Source: an uncultured Bacteroidaceae bacterium
Lineage (GTDB): Bacteria > Bacteroidota > Bacteroidia > Bacteroidales > Bacteroidaceae
Reading direction: 5' to 3'
Assembly (NCBI GenBank): GCA_904501775.1
Contig: CAJGCJ010000070.1
Coordinates: 1 to 9,674 of the forward strand
Length of the DNA: 9,674 bases
Made by a program: the position numbers and the translations under genes. Shown here piece after piece: positions 1-5,863 of the stretch (its first letter is position 1; every line of letters begins with the position of its first letter). The notes under the pieces are model-generated. The model had not been told where the DNA came from and did no database searches. It saw only the letters and a program-made list of their open reading frames with translations.

Positions 1-240
1 GTTCAATTCGATTTGCAGTTTGGCGCACCTCTCTTGGTAACTGCGAATAAGATTGTCCACCTCTCGCCTTAATGGAGAAGATTGTTTGATTTTGAATTCT
101 TTGGTTAGGTCTTTAGGTGTGGCAAATAGACTAGTCGATAATCTCTTTACCTTGCGGTCAAGGGTTAGGCGGAGCTTCACGTTGTAAGTTCCATTCTGTT
201 TTCGTTCACCTCTTTTGATTTCTGCATTGAAAGTCAACAT
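1..240 (-). CDS. Tyrosine recombinase (site-specific integrase), N-terminal part, cut by window edge
   Basis: This is an open frame of 80 codons that starts at an ATG at 238-240 and runs off the left edge without a stop. The protein begins MLTFNAEIKRGERKQNGTYN, followed by a basic stretch (KLRLTLDRKVKRLSTSLFAT), then a charged helical segment (DLTKEFKIK, then SYQERCAKLQIEL). This matches the arm-DNA-binding N-terminus of Bacteroides-type phage and conjugative-transposon integrases, in which a small beta-sheet region ending in a 'ST..FA' turn precedes a SAM-like core-binding domain. The catalytic R-H-R-Y residues would lie outside the window, so activity cannot be judged. The gene sits 165 bases from the 3' end of a tRNA gene, the usual place for an integrase of a tRNA-targeting prophage or integrative element. 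No Shine-Dalgarno sequence is visible. The family call is by resemblance and is fairly secure; the type of element is inference. Confidence 0.8.
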   Translation of the reverse strand, partial: MLTFNAEIKRGERKQNGTYNVKLRLTLDRKVKRLSTSLFATPKDLTKEFKIKQSSPLRREVDNLIRSYQERCAKLQIELN

Positions 241-278
241 TTTACGAGCATTTTAATTAGTCAACAATTAGTCAACAA
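232..278. repeat. Short direct repeats of TGTTGACTAAT upstream of the integrase start
   Basis: On the plus strand the 13-mer AATTAGTCAACAA occurs at 255-267 and again at 266-278, giving an exact 11-base period. The core AGTCAACA recurs a third time at 232-239, over the integrase start codon, in the same orientation. Helical-period direct repeats between an integrase gene and a tRNA attachment site resemble arm-type integrase-binding sites, or an autoregulatory operator. The repetition is seen directly; the role is inferred. Confidence 0.5.
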
Positions 279-344
279 ATGCTTCAAATTAGCTATAAAA
301 CAGCCTGTTCTTGACATCTTGCACGGCTCGGAAATCTCAATAAA

Positions 345-396
345 ACACAAAAAAAGAAAGCGCTAACTGCTTGTTTTTGTTGCAATTAACGCTTTT
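345..396 (-). terminator. Intrinsic terminator downstream of the tRNA gene
   Basis: Read on the minus strand, the arm at 382-395 (AAAGCGTTAATTGC) pairs with the arm at 357-370 (GCAGTTAGCGCTTT) across an 11-base A-rich loop. Twelve pairs are Watson-Crick and two are G-U on this strand, which makes the minus strand the functional one. The stem is followed by CTTTTTTTGTG. It lies nine bases past the tRNA 3' end and fits termination of the tRNA transcript. Confidence 0.75.
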
Positions 397-404
397 CTTA
401 TCGG

Positions 405-478
405 TGGGCCATCTAGGGCTTGAACCTAGGACCTCCAGATTATGAGTCTGTTGCTCTAACCAACTGAGCTAAAAGCCC
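405..478 (-). tRNA. tRNA-Met (anticodon CAT), elongator type
   Basis: A full cloverleaf of 74 bases can be drawn on the minus strand. The acceptor arm is GGGCTTT with ATGGCCC (one T-T mismatch, one G-T pair) and the discriminator base is A. The D stem is GCTC/GAGC with loop AGTTGGTTA. The anticodon arm has loop CTCATAA, giving anticodon CAT. The T arm is CTAGG-TTCAAGC-CCTAG. The CCA is not encoded. A CAT anticodon can belong to elongator Met, initiator Met or lysidine-modified Ile2. The paired first base argues against the initiator; the overall form and the D loop resemble elongator Met, but Ile2 cannot be fully excluded by eye. The 3' end faces the integrase gene, so this tRNA is the likely attachment site. 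Confidence 0.95.
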
Positions 479-502
479 GAGTATCTCTCTCGAAATACAG
501 CG

Positions 503-533
503 CAAAGGTAGTGCTTTTACTTTTATATTGCAA
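503..533 (-). promoter_or_regulatory. Bacteroidetes-type promoter of the tRNA gene
   Basis: On the minus strand TTGC at 530-533 is followed after 19 bases by TACCTTTG at 503-510, a full match to the -7 consensus TAnnTTTG with the expected -33 spacing. The predicted transcription start lies around 495-498, about 20 bases upstream of the mature tRNA. Nothing else on this strand is close enough to be the target. Confidence 0.75.
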
Positions 534-540
534 GTTTTTT

Positions 541-583
541 CTATTAAAATTTGTTAGGGCACAGAATTTAGTGCCCTAACAAA
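541..583 (-). terminator. Intrinsic terminator of the ABC transporter operon
   Basis: A perfect 13-bp inverted repeat occupies 550-562 (TTTGTTAGGGCAC) and 571-583, with an 8-base loop. On the minus strand the stem is followed by TTTTAATAG. It begins 14 bases after the stop codon of the permease gene and separates that operon from the tRNA promoter. Confidence 0.85.
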
Positions 584-596
584 TGGTGGTGTGTTG

Positions 597-1916
597 TCAA
601 TATTTATAACGTATCCAACGGTACAACTCTTTGAATGTCGGTTTCTTGCCGTGTATAAGGATACCTACCCTGTATATCTTTGATGCCAGCCACACTGCTC
701 CTATGAATGTTGCATAGAGTAATACCAACGATGTGATAATCTCCCACATAGGTATCTCGTAGGGGATTCTTGCCATCATCACTATGGGTGATGTGAAAGG
801 TATCATAGAACACCAGAAAGCTACTTTTGAGGTGGGGTCGTTAATTACTGTTATCATTATAAGTAGTGACAATATAATGGGCATTGTTATGGGCAACTGC
901 AGCTGCTGTGCATCCTGTACATTGTCTACTGCCGATCCTACTGCTGCAAAGAGTGCAGCATAGAGCAGGAAGCCTCCGACAACAAACAGCAGCAGTGATG
1001 CAAAGATGGTGCCGAGATACTGCACGTCGGTGAGTGTCATGATTGCTTGCAGCAGGCCTATGTCGGCACCTGCCTCTATGGCTGCTCCCTGTCTCATCAT
1101 CTCGAGCATAGAACTTATGTCCTCGGGTATCAGCAACGGTATTACAAAGAATCCAACGCAGGCAATAAGGGCTATCCATATCACTATCTGCAGCACGGCA
1201 ACCAGTGCCACTCCAAGAATCTTGCCAAGCATCATTTCGAACGGGCGCACCGACGATACCAGCACCTCGAGCACGCGGTTGTTCTTCTCCTCAATTACCG
1301 ACTGCATTACCATAGCTCCGTATATGATGAGGAACATGTAGAGCATAAAGCTCAGCACATAGGCTATGACTGTCGCAACTGCCGATGAGGATGATTTTAT
1401 CTCTTCGGTGCCGCTGCTGCTTTCGTTCTTGAACGACTGCAGCGCAACATCGGCCTTTATACTTGCGAGTATCTGTGGCAGATTCTCTATGTTATGTGCC
1501 TTGAGTCTTTCGCTCTCTATTGCCTTTTCGATGATTGTTGCAATATTCTCCTCAAGCATTATGGATGCCGATTCATTGGTGTACATGCGCACTTCGGCAG
1601 GGTTGTTTACTACATCCTTTCCAATGTGCAGCACTGCGAAATGCTCTTTGAATACTTTGCGTGCATCCTCCACTGTTATGGACATGGGCTCGAAACGCAC
1701 CTCGTCGTTGCTTTGCAGGTAGGGTGCTATTATTCCGCTGTCGTCAATTACCACAATGCGCTTCTCCTCGCCTTCGCTGTAACTCATTATGAGCATGGGG
1801 GCAACCATGAGTCCCACGATGAGGAGCGGGGTGAGCAGTGTTGTAAGAATGAATGATTTTTTTCGTACGCGTTCGTTGAACTCGCGGCCTATTATTATTC
1901 CTATTTTACTTTTCAT
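597..1916 (-). CDS. ABC-2 family exporter permease, NatB-like
   Basis: This 439-residue membrane protein is the permease partner of the ATPase encoded just upstream. A short cytoplasmic N-terminus (REFNERVRKKSF) leads into a first membrane segment at about 22-44. A large extracytoplasmic domain follows at about 46-178, then five or six further hydrophobic segments (roughly 181-204, 232-263, 303-328, 343-360, 366-381, 392-413). Between the second and third segments is the family motif EEKNNRVLEVLVSSVRPFEMM at 209-229, without its last residue EEKNNRVLEVLVSSVRPFEM, typical of NatB/YhaP-type permeases, where it forms the coupling helix contacting the ATPase. The ATG is 21 bases after the ATPase stop, so the two genes form one transcript ending at the hairpin at 550-583. 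NatB of Bacillus exports Na+, but related pairs handle other substrates and nothing here fixes the substrate. Confidence 0.9.
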   Translation of the reverse strand: MKSKIGIIIGREFNERVRKKSFILTTLLTPLLIVGLMVAPMLIMSYSEGEEKRIVVIDDSGIIAPYLQSNDEVRFEPMSITVEDARKVFKEHFAVLHIGKDVVNNPAEVRMYTNESASIMLEENIATIIEKAIESERLKAHNIENLPQILASIKADVALQSFKNESSSGTEEIKSSSSAVATVIAYVLSFMLYMFLIIYGAMVMQSVIEEKNNRVLEVLVSSVRPFEMMLGKILGVALVAVLQIVIWIALIACVGFFVIPLLIPEDISSMLEMMRQGAAIEAGADIGLLQAIMTLTDVQYLGTIFASLLLFVVGGFLLYAALFAAVGSAVDNVQDAQQLQLPITMPIILSLLIMITVINDPTSKVAFWCSMIPFTSPIVMMARIPYEIPMWEIITSLVLLYATFIGAVWLASKIYRVGILIHGKKPTFKELYRWIRYKY

Positions 1917-1937
1917 ATCTTCGGGTGGTTTTATGGG

Positions 1938-2858
1938 TTACAGATTGTTGTTGACGGCACGTATGAAGATGTCGTTCATCGATGGTATCACCTCGCGGAA
2001 CGAGCGCAGCTCGACGCTGTTGTTTGCAGCTGCTATTACATCGCGTACTTTATCGTCCGACTCGATGTGAATCTTTATTTTGTTGATTCCTACGGGTGAC
2101 GACTTCGACTCCATGATTTCGCACAGGTTGCCTATGGCGTTTTGCATGGTCTCTTCGTTGCCACGGTAGTCTACTTCGAAGATGTTGCTTCCATGCTTGT
2201 AGCGTATCTCGTCCACTGCTCCCGAGAGTATGTTCCTCGATTTGTTTATGAGCGTTATGTGGTCGCATATCTCCTCGACCGATGACATGTTGTGGGTCGA
2301 GAATATGATGGTTGCACCCTTGTCGCGCAGTCTCAGAATCTCACTCTTCAGCAGGTTGGCGTTTATGGGGTCGAAACCCGAGAATGGCTCGTCGAATATG
2401 AGCAGCTTGGGTTCGTGAAGTACAGTCACAATGAACTGCATCTTCTGTGCCATTCCTTTTGAGAGCTCGCCCACCTCTTTGTTCCACCAGTCGCTTATTT
2501 CGAGCCTTTCGAACCATGCCTTCAGCCTGTCTGTGGCTTCGCGCCTTGACAACCCCTTGAGGCGTGCAAAGAAGAGGGCCTGTTCGCCCACTTTCATCTT
2601 TTTGTATAGTCCGCGCTCCTCGGGCATATATCCTATGCTGTAGACATCATCGGGGGTGATGGGGCGTCCGTCGAACAGTACTGTTCCCTTGTCGGGGGCT
2701 GTAATGCGGTTTATTATGCGCAATAATGTTGTCTTGCCGGCGCCGTTGGGGCCGAGCAGGCCATATATAGAACCTTTGGGTATCGACAGCGACACATCGT
2801 CGAGTGCTATGTGGTTTGCAAAGGCCTTTGATACATTTTCAATTTTTAGAATATCCAT
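1938..2858 (-). CDS. ABC exporter ATP-binding protein, NatA-like
   Basis: This 306-residue ATPase powers the ABC-2 permease encoded downstream. In order it shows Walker A GPNGAGKT at 36-43, the region around the Q-loop as GYMPEERGLY at 76-85, signature LSKGM at 132-136, Walker B LLIFDEP at 152-158, D-loop SGFDP at 160-164, and the switch histidine H189 in STHN. A further 80-90 residues after about 215 form the C-terminal extension seen in NatA and DrrA-type proteins. The Q-loop glutamine is replaced within MPEERGLY; this variant is common in the NatA/YhaQ-type branch and so is not a defect. The start ATG at 2856-2858 gives the normal N-terminus 'ILKIENVSKAF' with no missing strand. A TAACTTTG promoter element lies about 40 bases upstream. 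The substrate is unknown. Confidence 0.93.
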   Translation of the reverse strand: MDILKIENVSKAFANHIALDDVSLSIPKGSIYGLLGPNGAGKTTLLRIINRITAPDKGTVLFDGRPITPDDVYSIGYMPEERGLYKKMKVGEQALFFARLKGLSRREATDRLKAWFERLEISDWWNKEVGELSKGMAQKMQFIVTVLHEPKLLIFDEPFSGFDPINANLLKSEILRLRDKGATIIFSTHNMSSVEEICDHITLINKSRNILSGAVDEIRYKHGSNIFEVDYRGNEETMQNAIGNLCEIMESKSSPVGINKIKIHIESDDKVRDVIAAANNSVELRSFREVIPSMNDIFIRAVNNNL

Positions 2859-2897
2859 GGGTGTAACTTATTATCTCTTTTACATTATTAGACGTAA

Positions 2898-2905
2898 CAA
2901 AGTTA
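2898..2905 (-). promoter_or_regulatory. Candidate promoter (-7 element) of the ABC transporter operon
   Basis: TAACTTTG on the minus strand is a full match to the Bacteroidetes -7 consensus TAnnTTTG and lies 40 bases upstream of the ATPase ATG. No good TTTG-like -33 element is seen at the expected 19-21 base spacing, so the call rests on the -7 element and position. Confidence 0.5.
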
Positions 2906-2965
2906 TATAAACTTCATCAATGTTAATGAATTTACATTGGTTTAACTATAATTAACATATCGGTG

Positions 2966-2996
2966 TCTGTATTGCATGATTTGTAATATACTTTTG
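2966..2996 (+). promoter_or_regulatory. Candidate promoter of the short lipoprotein ORF
   Basis: TCTG at 2966-2969, then 19 bases, then TACTTTTG at 2989-2996: a full -7 consensus match with a three-of-four -33 element at the correct distance. A start near 3003 would give a leader of about 40 bases before the ATG at 3044. It is back to back with the ABC operon promoter. Confidence 0.5.
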
Positions 2997-3043
2997 AATA
3001 AATATGATATGATAGAATTGTTTAATGAATAATTTGATAAGTT

Positions 3044-3217
3044 ATGAACAAGGGTTTTATTAAGGCTTTGTTGCCGTTGTTTGTGTTGGTGTTTTTTACT
3101 TTGCCGTTTGTCTCTTGCGGTGGCGGTGACTCATCCTCTTCTTCGAGTGATAACGGCGGTTCTGTACTTAATCTCTATTGGGCCGATGGCATACACGAGG
3201 AGCTTATGAAATTGTAG
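3044..3217 (+). CDS. Short lipoprotein ORF, possible truncated PotD-like polyamine-binding protein
   Basis: A 57-codon frame starts at ATG 3044 and ends in TAG at 3215-3217. The protein begins MNKGFIKALLPLFVLVFF, a basic n-region plus hydrophobic core, and reaches a lipobox PFVSC with the acylated cysteine at residue 25. A flexible tether rich in Gly, Asp and Ser follows (GGGDSSSSSSDNGG). The last segment, VLNLYWADGIHEELMKL, resembles the first mature strand of spermidine/putrescine-binding lipoproteins (typically 'LnvYNWadYI.eell..Fe'), as though one Asn were lost and the protein stopped just before the rest of the ligand-binding domain. It may be a remnant left by a deletion or a genuine tiny lipoprotein. 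It has a plausible promoter, and no potABC genes are nearby. The lipoprotein signal is clear; the PotD link is inference from about 17 residues. Confidence 0.6.
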   Translation: MNKGFIKALLPLFVLVFFTLPFVSCGGGDSSSSSSDNGGSVLNLYWADGIHEELMKL

Positions 3218-3240
3218 AACTGTTCTGTTTTTTTAATAGT

Positions 3241-3276
3241 GGCAATCGACCCCGTGCCAGCCCGGGGTCGATTGCC
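3241..3276. terminator. Perfect GC-rich hairpin after the lipoprotein ORF
   Basis: A 14-bp perfect inverted repeat (arms 3241-3254 GGCAATCGACCCCG and 3263-3276) encloses an 8-base loop, 23 bases after the lipoprotein stop codon. No T-run follows it on either strand: a run of seven T lies before it on the plus strand, and TGTAAAAAGG follows. It probably ends or protects the short upstream transcript, but it is not a textbook intrinsic terminator and could be a transcript-stability or attenuation element ahead of the HAD gene. Confidence 0.5.
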
Positions 3277-3296
3277 TGTAAAAAGGCTGGTTAATA

Positions 3297-3328
3297 TTTC
3301 ATGCAGTGGTTTTTTATGTTTATTTTTG
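3297..3328 (+). promoter_or_regulatory. Candidate promoter of the HAD-ribF-CPBP operon
   Basis: TATTTTTG at 3321-3328 matches the -7 consensus TAnnTTTG, and TTTC at 3297-3300 is a three-of-four -33 element 20 bases upstream. The predicted start near 3335 leaves a leader of about 15 bases before the ATG at 3350. The region is T-rich, so a chance match is possible. Confidence 0.42.
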
Positions 3329-3349
3329 CCTGTTGAAAATTATTCCAAT

Positions 3350-3982
3350 ATGGCTATAGAGAAGAAATTGTTGATATTCGACCTTGGCGGTGTGGTTATA
3401 GATCTGCACGTCGAAAGGACTTTCGGTGCCTTTGTGGCTATGGGTGTGGATGCCTCCATGCTCACCGAGACGCAATGCCTTATGAATAGGATGATACTCG
3501 ACTATGACAGGGGTGATGTAGCAACAGATGACTTCTTCTCGTACATAGAATCGCAGTTGCCGCCTTATGTGCGCGAGTTGCCTTCAGATGAGTTGCGCGA
3601 ACGTGTGGCCGATATATGGAACATGATGTTGGGCGATTTTTCTGTCGAAAAGATTCAGCGTATTAAGGCACTTAAAGAGGAAGGGTATCGTGTGGTGCTG
3701 CTAAGCAATACAAACGAAGCGCACTGGGACGTGATAGAGCGACGTATGTTGCGTGCGGCAGGCTGTCACATCAACGAACTGTTCGATGCTCTTTATCTGT
3801 CGTATCGTATGAATATGCGTAAGCCCGAACCCGAGATATTCCTTGAATTGTTGCGCAACGAGGGTGTTGATGCCACAGATGCTTTCTTCTTCGATGATTC
3901 CGAGGCCAACTGCGACATTGCGCGCACTCTGGGTATTGAGAGCATGTGCCTTGAGCGCAATGCAGCGTGGCCCCTATTTTAA
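3350..3982 (+). CDS. HAD-family hydrolase (subfamily IA, YihX-like phosphatase)
   Basis: The 210-residue protein has all four HAD motifs: I as FDLGGVVID with nucleophile D11, II as VLLSNT with S119, III as RKPEPEIF with K158, and IV as FFDDSE with D182/D183. A helical cap occupies about residues 20-100. The second Asp of the usual DxD motif is Gly (D11-L-G13), as in YihX-type sugar-phosphate phosphatases, which still hydrolyse phosphate esters. I chose ATG 3350 because it gives MAIEKKLLIFDLGG, a normal family N-terminus. An in-frame GTG at 3239 would add 37 residues read through a GC-rich hairpin. Ten bases separate the stop from ribF, so the genes are probably cotranscribed. The natural substrate is unknown; a role in flavin metabolism (phosphatase before riboflavin) can be suggested only from the neighbour. 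Confidence 0.88.
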   Translation: MAIEKKLLIFDLGGVVIDLHVERTFGAFVAMGVDASMLTETQCLMNRMILDYDRGDVATDDFFSYIESQLPPYVRELPSDELRERVADIWNMMLGDFSVEKIQRIKALKEEGYRVVLLSNTNEAHWDVIERRMLRAAGCHINELFDALYLSYRMNMRKPEPEIFLELLRNEGVDATDAFFFDDSEANCDIARTLGIESMCLERNAAWPLF

Positions 3983-3992
3983 ATTAGGCAAA

Positions 3993-4919
3993 ATGGAGAT
4001 ATTTACCGCTTTTGAACAGTTGAATGGCATGCCTGTCGCAGCAACGATAGGCTCGTTCGATGGTGTGCACCGCGGACATGTTGCCATGATAGCTGAGGCA
4101 CGCTCGCTTGCCAAGAAGCGCGGGCTGCCTCTTGTGGTTGTCACATTTGCCCGTCACCCGCGTCTGTTGTTCTCGGGATGCAATATGCCTTTTCTTCTCT
4201 CTTCAAACGATGAAAAGATTGCATTGATTGAAAAGGCCGGTGCCGATGCCGTGATGCTACTGCCTTTCGACAATGAGATGGCTTCGTTCTGCGCGCGCGA
4301 CTTTATGCACACAGTATTATCTTCAAGGATGAATGTGCGCATGCTGGCTGTGGGCTACGACCATCACTTCGGACGTCCATGTTCGGGCGAGGGTATCGAA
4401 GAATATAAGAAGTATGGCTGTGAGGCCGGCATAGAAGTTATACAGATGACCCCCTATGAGGCCGGTGGTGTACTCGTGAGCTCTTCGAAGGTGCGCGGGG
4501 CACTTGCAGCAGGTGATATGTCGCAGGTGAGCGAGATGCTCGGACGATACTATTCGATAGACGGAACGGTTGTACATGGCGCGGCTCTTGGACGCCGTCT
4601 CGGTTTCCCCACAGCAAACATATCTTTGTCCGAGCCTTTGAAACTACTGCCGCTCGACGGTGTCTACGAGTGCAATATACATGTGGCAACAAATTGCTAT
4701 AAAGGTGTAATGAACATCGGATGCAAGCCCACTATTAACAGTGGCGAGCGCACAATAGAGGTCTTTATCATTGATTTTGAGGGTGACATATACAACGAGC
4801 ATGTGAAGGTGGATGTTGTGCGACGCTTGCGTGGCGAACGCCGCTTTGCCGGGCTCGATGATTTGCGCTCACAGATAATGCTCGATGTGCAGGAGGTCAA
4901 GAATATAAACAATAAATAA
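3993..4919 (+). CDS. ribF: Bifunctional riboflavin kinase / FAD synthetase
   Basis: The 308-residue protein phosphorylates riboflavin to FMN and adenylates FMN to FAD in the cytoplasm. The N-terminal adenylyltransferase domain (about 1-175) shows GSFDGVHRGH at 20-29, RHP at 54-56, GYDHHFGRP at 121-129 and the SSSKVRGAL motif at 163-171. The C-terminal riboflavin kinase domain (about 183-305) shows GRRLGFPTANI at 200-210 with the metal/ATP-binding PTAN, GVYECNI at 223-229, NIGCKPTI at 241-248, and TIEVFIIDF at 254-262 carrying the expected catalytic glutamate E256. The length is typical. ATG 3993 is chosen because the upstream in-frame extension to 3843 overlaps the HAD gene and has no family similarity. 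No FMN riboswitch is visible upstream. The CPBP gene follows after 11 bases. Confidence 0.97.
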   Translation: MEIFTAFEQLNGMPVAATIGSFDGVHRGHVAMIAEARSLAKKRGLPLVVVTFARHPRLLFSGCNMPFLLSSNDEKIALIEKAGADAVMLLPFDNEMASFCARDFMHTVLSSRMNVRMLAVGYDHHFGRPCSGEGIEEYKKYGCEAGIEVIQMTPYEAGGVLVSSSKVRGALAAGDMSQVSEMLGRYYSIDGTVVHGAALGRRLGFPTANISLSEPLKLLPLDGVYECNIHVATNCYKGVMNIGCKPTINSGERTIEVFIIDFEGDIYNEHVKVDVVRRLRGERRFAGLDDLRSQIMLDVQEVKNINNK

Positions 4920-4930
4920 ACGATAATAGA

Positions 4931-5800
4931 ATGTTCAGAGAGACGGTAAAACACGTGGTACTGCCGGTGTTATATTTTATGCTATATCAATTTGTGTTCT
5001 CTTTTGTATGCTACGTGGCTGCAACAGTTTATGCAGTTTGTGCAGGTGGGGTCAGTGTAGATGAGATTCTTAACTTGGTCAGCAATGGGGCACCCATGAC
5101 ATCGCTCATGGGCAACTATACTACAGATGCTATGGCATGGGGGCTGCTTCTTTCGTCATTGGCGACAATGTGGCATCTTACCCATTTCGGGTATTTCAAC
5201 TTCGGCAAGCAGCCGTTGAATAAGGTAAAGGGCGGTGTGATGGCACTCTCGGTGGTGCTTGTATTCCTCGCAATGCTGGTGTTCAACATTATAGCACAAT
5301 GGGCAGGGCTGCCCGATGAAATGGAGGTGCAGATGAATGCCTTGTCAAAGAATGTGGTAGGAGTACTCGCCATTGCAGTTGCTGGTCCCATACTCGAGGA
5401 GATGTTGTTCCGCGGTGCAATACAGGGCCATCTGATGCGCAAGTTCAGTAACCCTTGGATAGGCATATTGGTGGCATCTCTTGTGTTCGGCCTCATTCAT
5501 GTGAATCCCATTCAGGTGTTCTATGCAACAATGCTTGGAATTGTGTTCGGATGGATTTACTATCGTACCGGAAACCTTATGCCGGTGGTTATAGGCCATG
5601 TGCTGAATAACTCTTTGGCTGCAGTGATGATGTACTTTGGTCTGGATGCTGAAGAGAAGGCTCTCTCTGCTTCATCTGAAATCACACTGTTGTTAGTATC
5701 TTCTGTAGCTGCAGTGGTTACCGCATGGCTTATAAACAGGATACAGCAGGATATAATTCCATGGTACGATGCTGCCGATGAACAACAGGCTACTGAATGA
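4931..5800 (+). CDS. CPBP-family intramembrane metalloprotease (Abi/Rce1-like)
   Basis: This 289-residue integral membrane protein has hydrophobic segments at about 8-34, 68-82, 102-124, 142-158, 174-190, 197-210, 215-235 and 251-268. The three CPBP motifs are intact: EEMLFRG (E156, E157, R161), FGLIH (F186, H190) and HVLNN (H223, N227), which line the active site in Rce1-like proteases. The charged C-terminus (YDAADEQQATE) is probably cytoplasmic. It is the last gene of the operon and is followed by a strong hairpin. In other bacteria such proteins act in bacteriocin self-immunity, secretion or membrane protein turnover. No bacteriocin gene is seen here, so the role remains open. The start ATG at 4931 follows ribF closely, without a clear Shine-Dalgarno. 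Confidence 0.9.
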   Translation: MFRETVKHVVLPVLYFMLYQFVFSFVCYVAATVYAVCAGGVSVDEILNLVSNGAPMTSLMGNYTTDAMAWGLLLSSLATMWHLTHFGYFNFGKQPLNKVKGGVMALSVVLVFLAMLVFNIIAQWAGLPDEMEVQMNALSKNVVGVLAIAVAGPILEEMLFRGAIQGHLMRKFSNPWIGILVASLVFGLIHVNPIQVFYATMLGIVFGWIYYRTGNLMPVVIGHVLNNSLAAVMMYFGLDAEEKALSASSEITLLLVSSVAAVVTAWLINRIQQDIIPWYDAADEQQATE

Positions 5801-5814
5801 TAATTCCTGTGAGG

Positions 5815-5863
5815 ATATAAACGATATGAGAGAACCAAAGGCGTTCTCTCATATCGTTTATAT
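5815..5863. terminator. Perfect 21-bp hairpin between convergent genes, likely bidirectional terminator
   Basis: Arms at 5815-5835 and 5843-5863 are perfectly complementary over 21 bases with a 7-base loop (CAAAGGC). The right arm contains the TAA stop (5858-5860) of the minus-strand metalloprotease gene, and the left arm begins 15 bases after the CPBP stop. No long T-run follows on either side, so the thermodynamic strength of the stem, rather than a U-tract, would carry termination. A shared terminator for two operons that meet head-on is the simplest reading. Confidence 0.7.

Noticed and set aside
3239..3349. GTG start at 3239 that would lengthen the HAD protein by 37 residues
   Set aside because: The extra residues have no HAD similarity, and the reading frame would pass through the 14-bp hairpin. 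The ATG at 3350 gives the standard N-terminus.
3843..3992. ATG at 3843 in frame with ribF
   Set aside because: The added 50 residues lie wholly within and beyond the end of the HAD gene in another frame and are unlike RibF. ATG 3993 gives the usual start.
3930..3992. FMN riboswitch ahead of ribF
   Set aside because: The region is the 3' end of the HAD gene plus a 10-base gap. No RFN-type structure could fit.
4931..5800. CPBP protein as a bacteriocin-immunity or defence gene
   Set aside because: There is no bacteriocin, toxin or phage-defence gene nearby; the operon partners are housekeeping genes.
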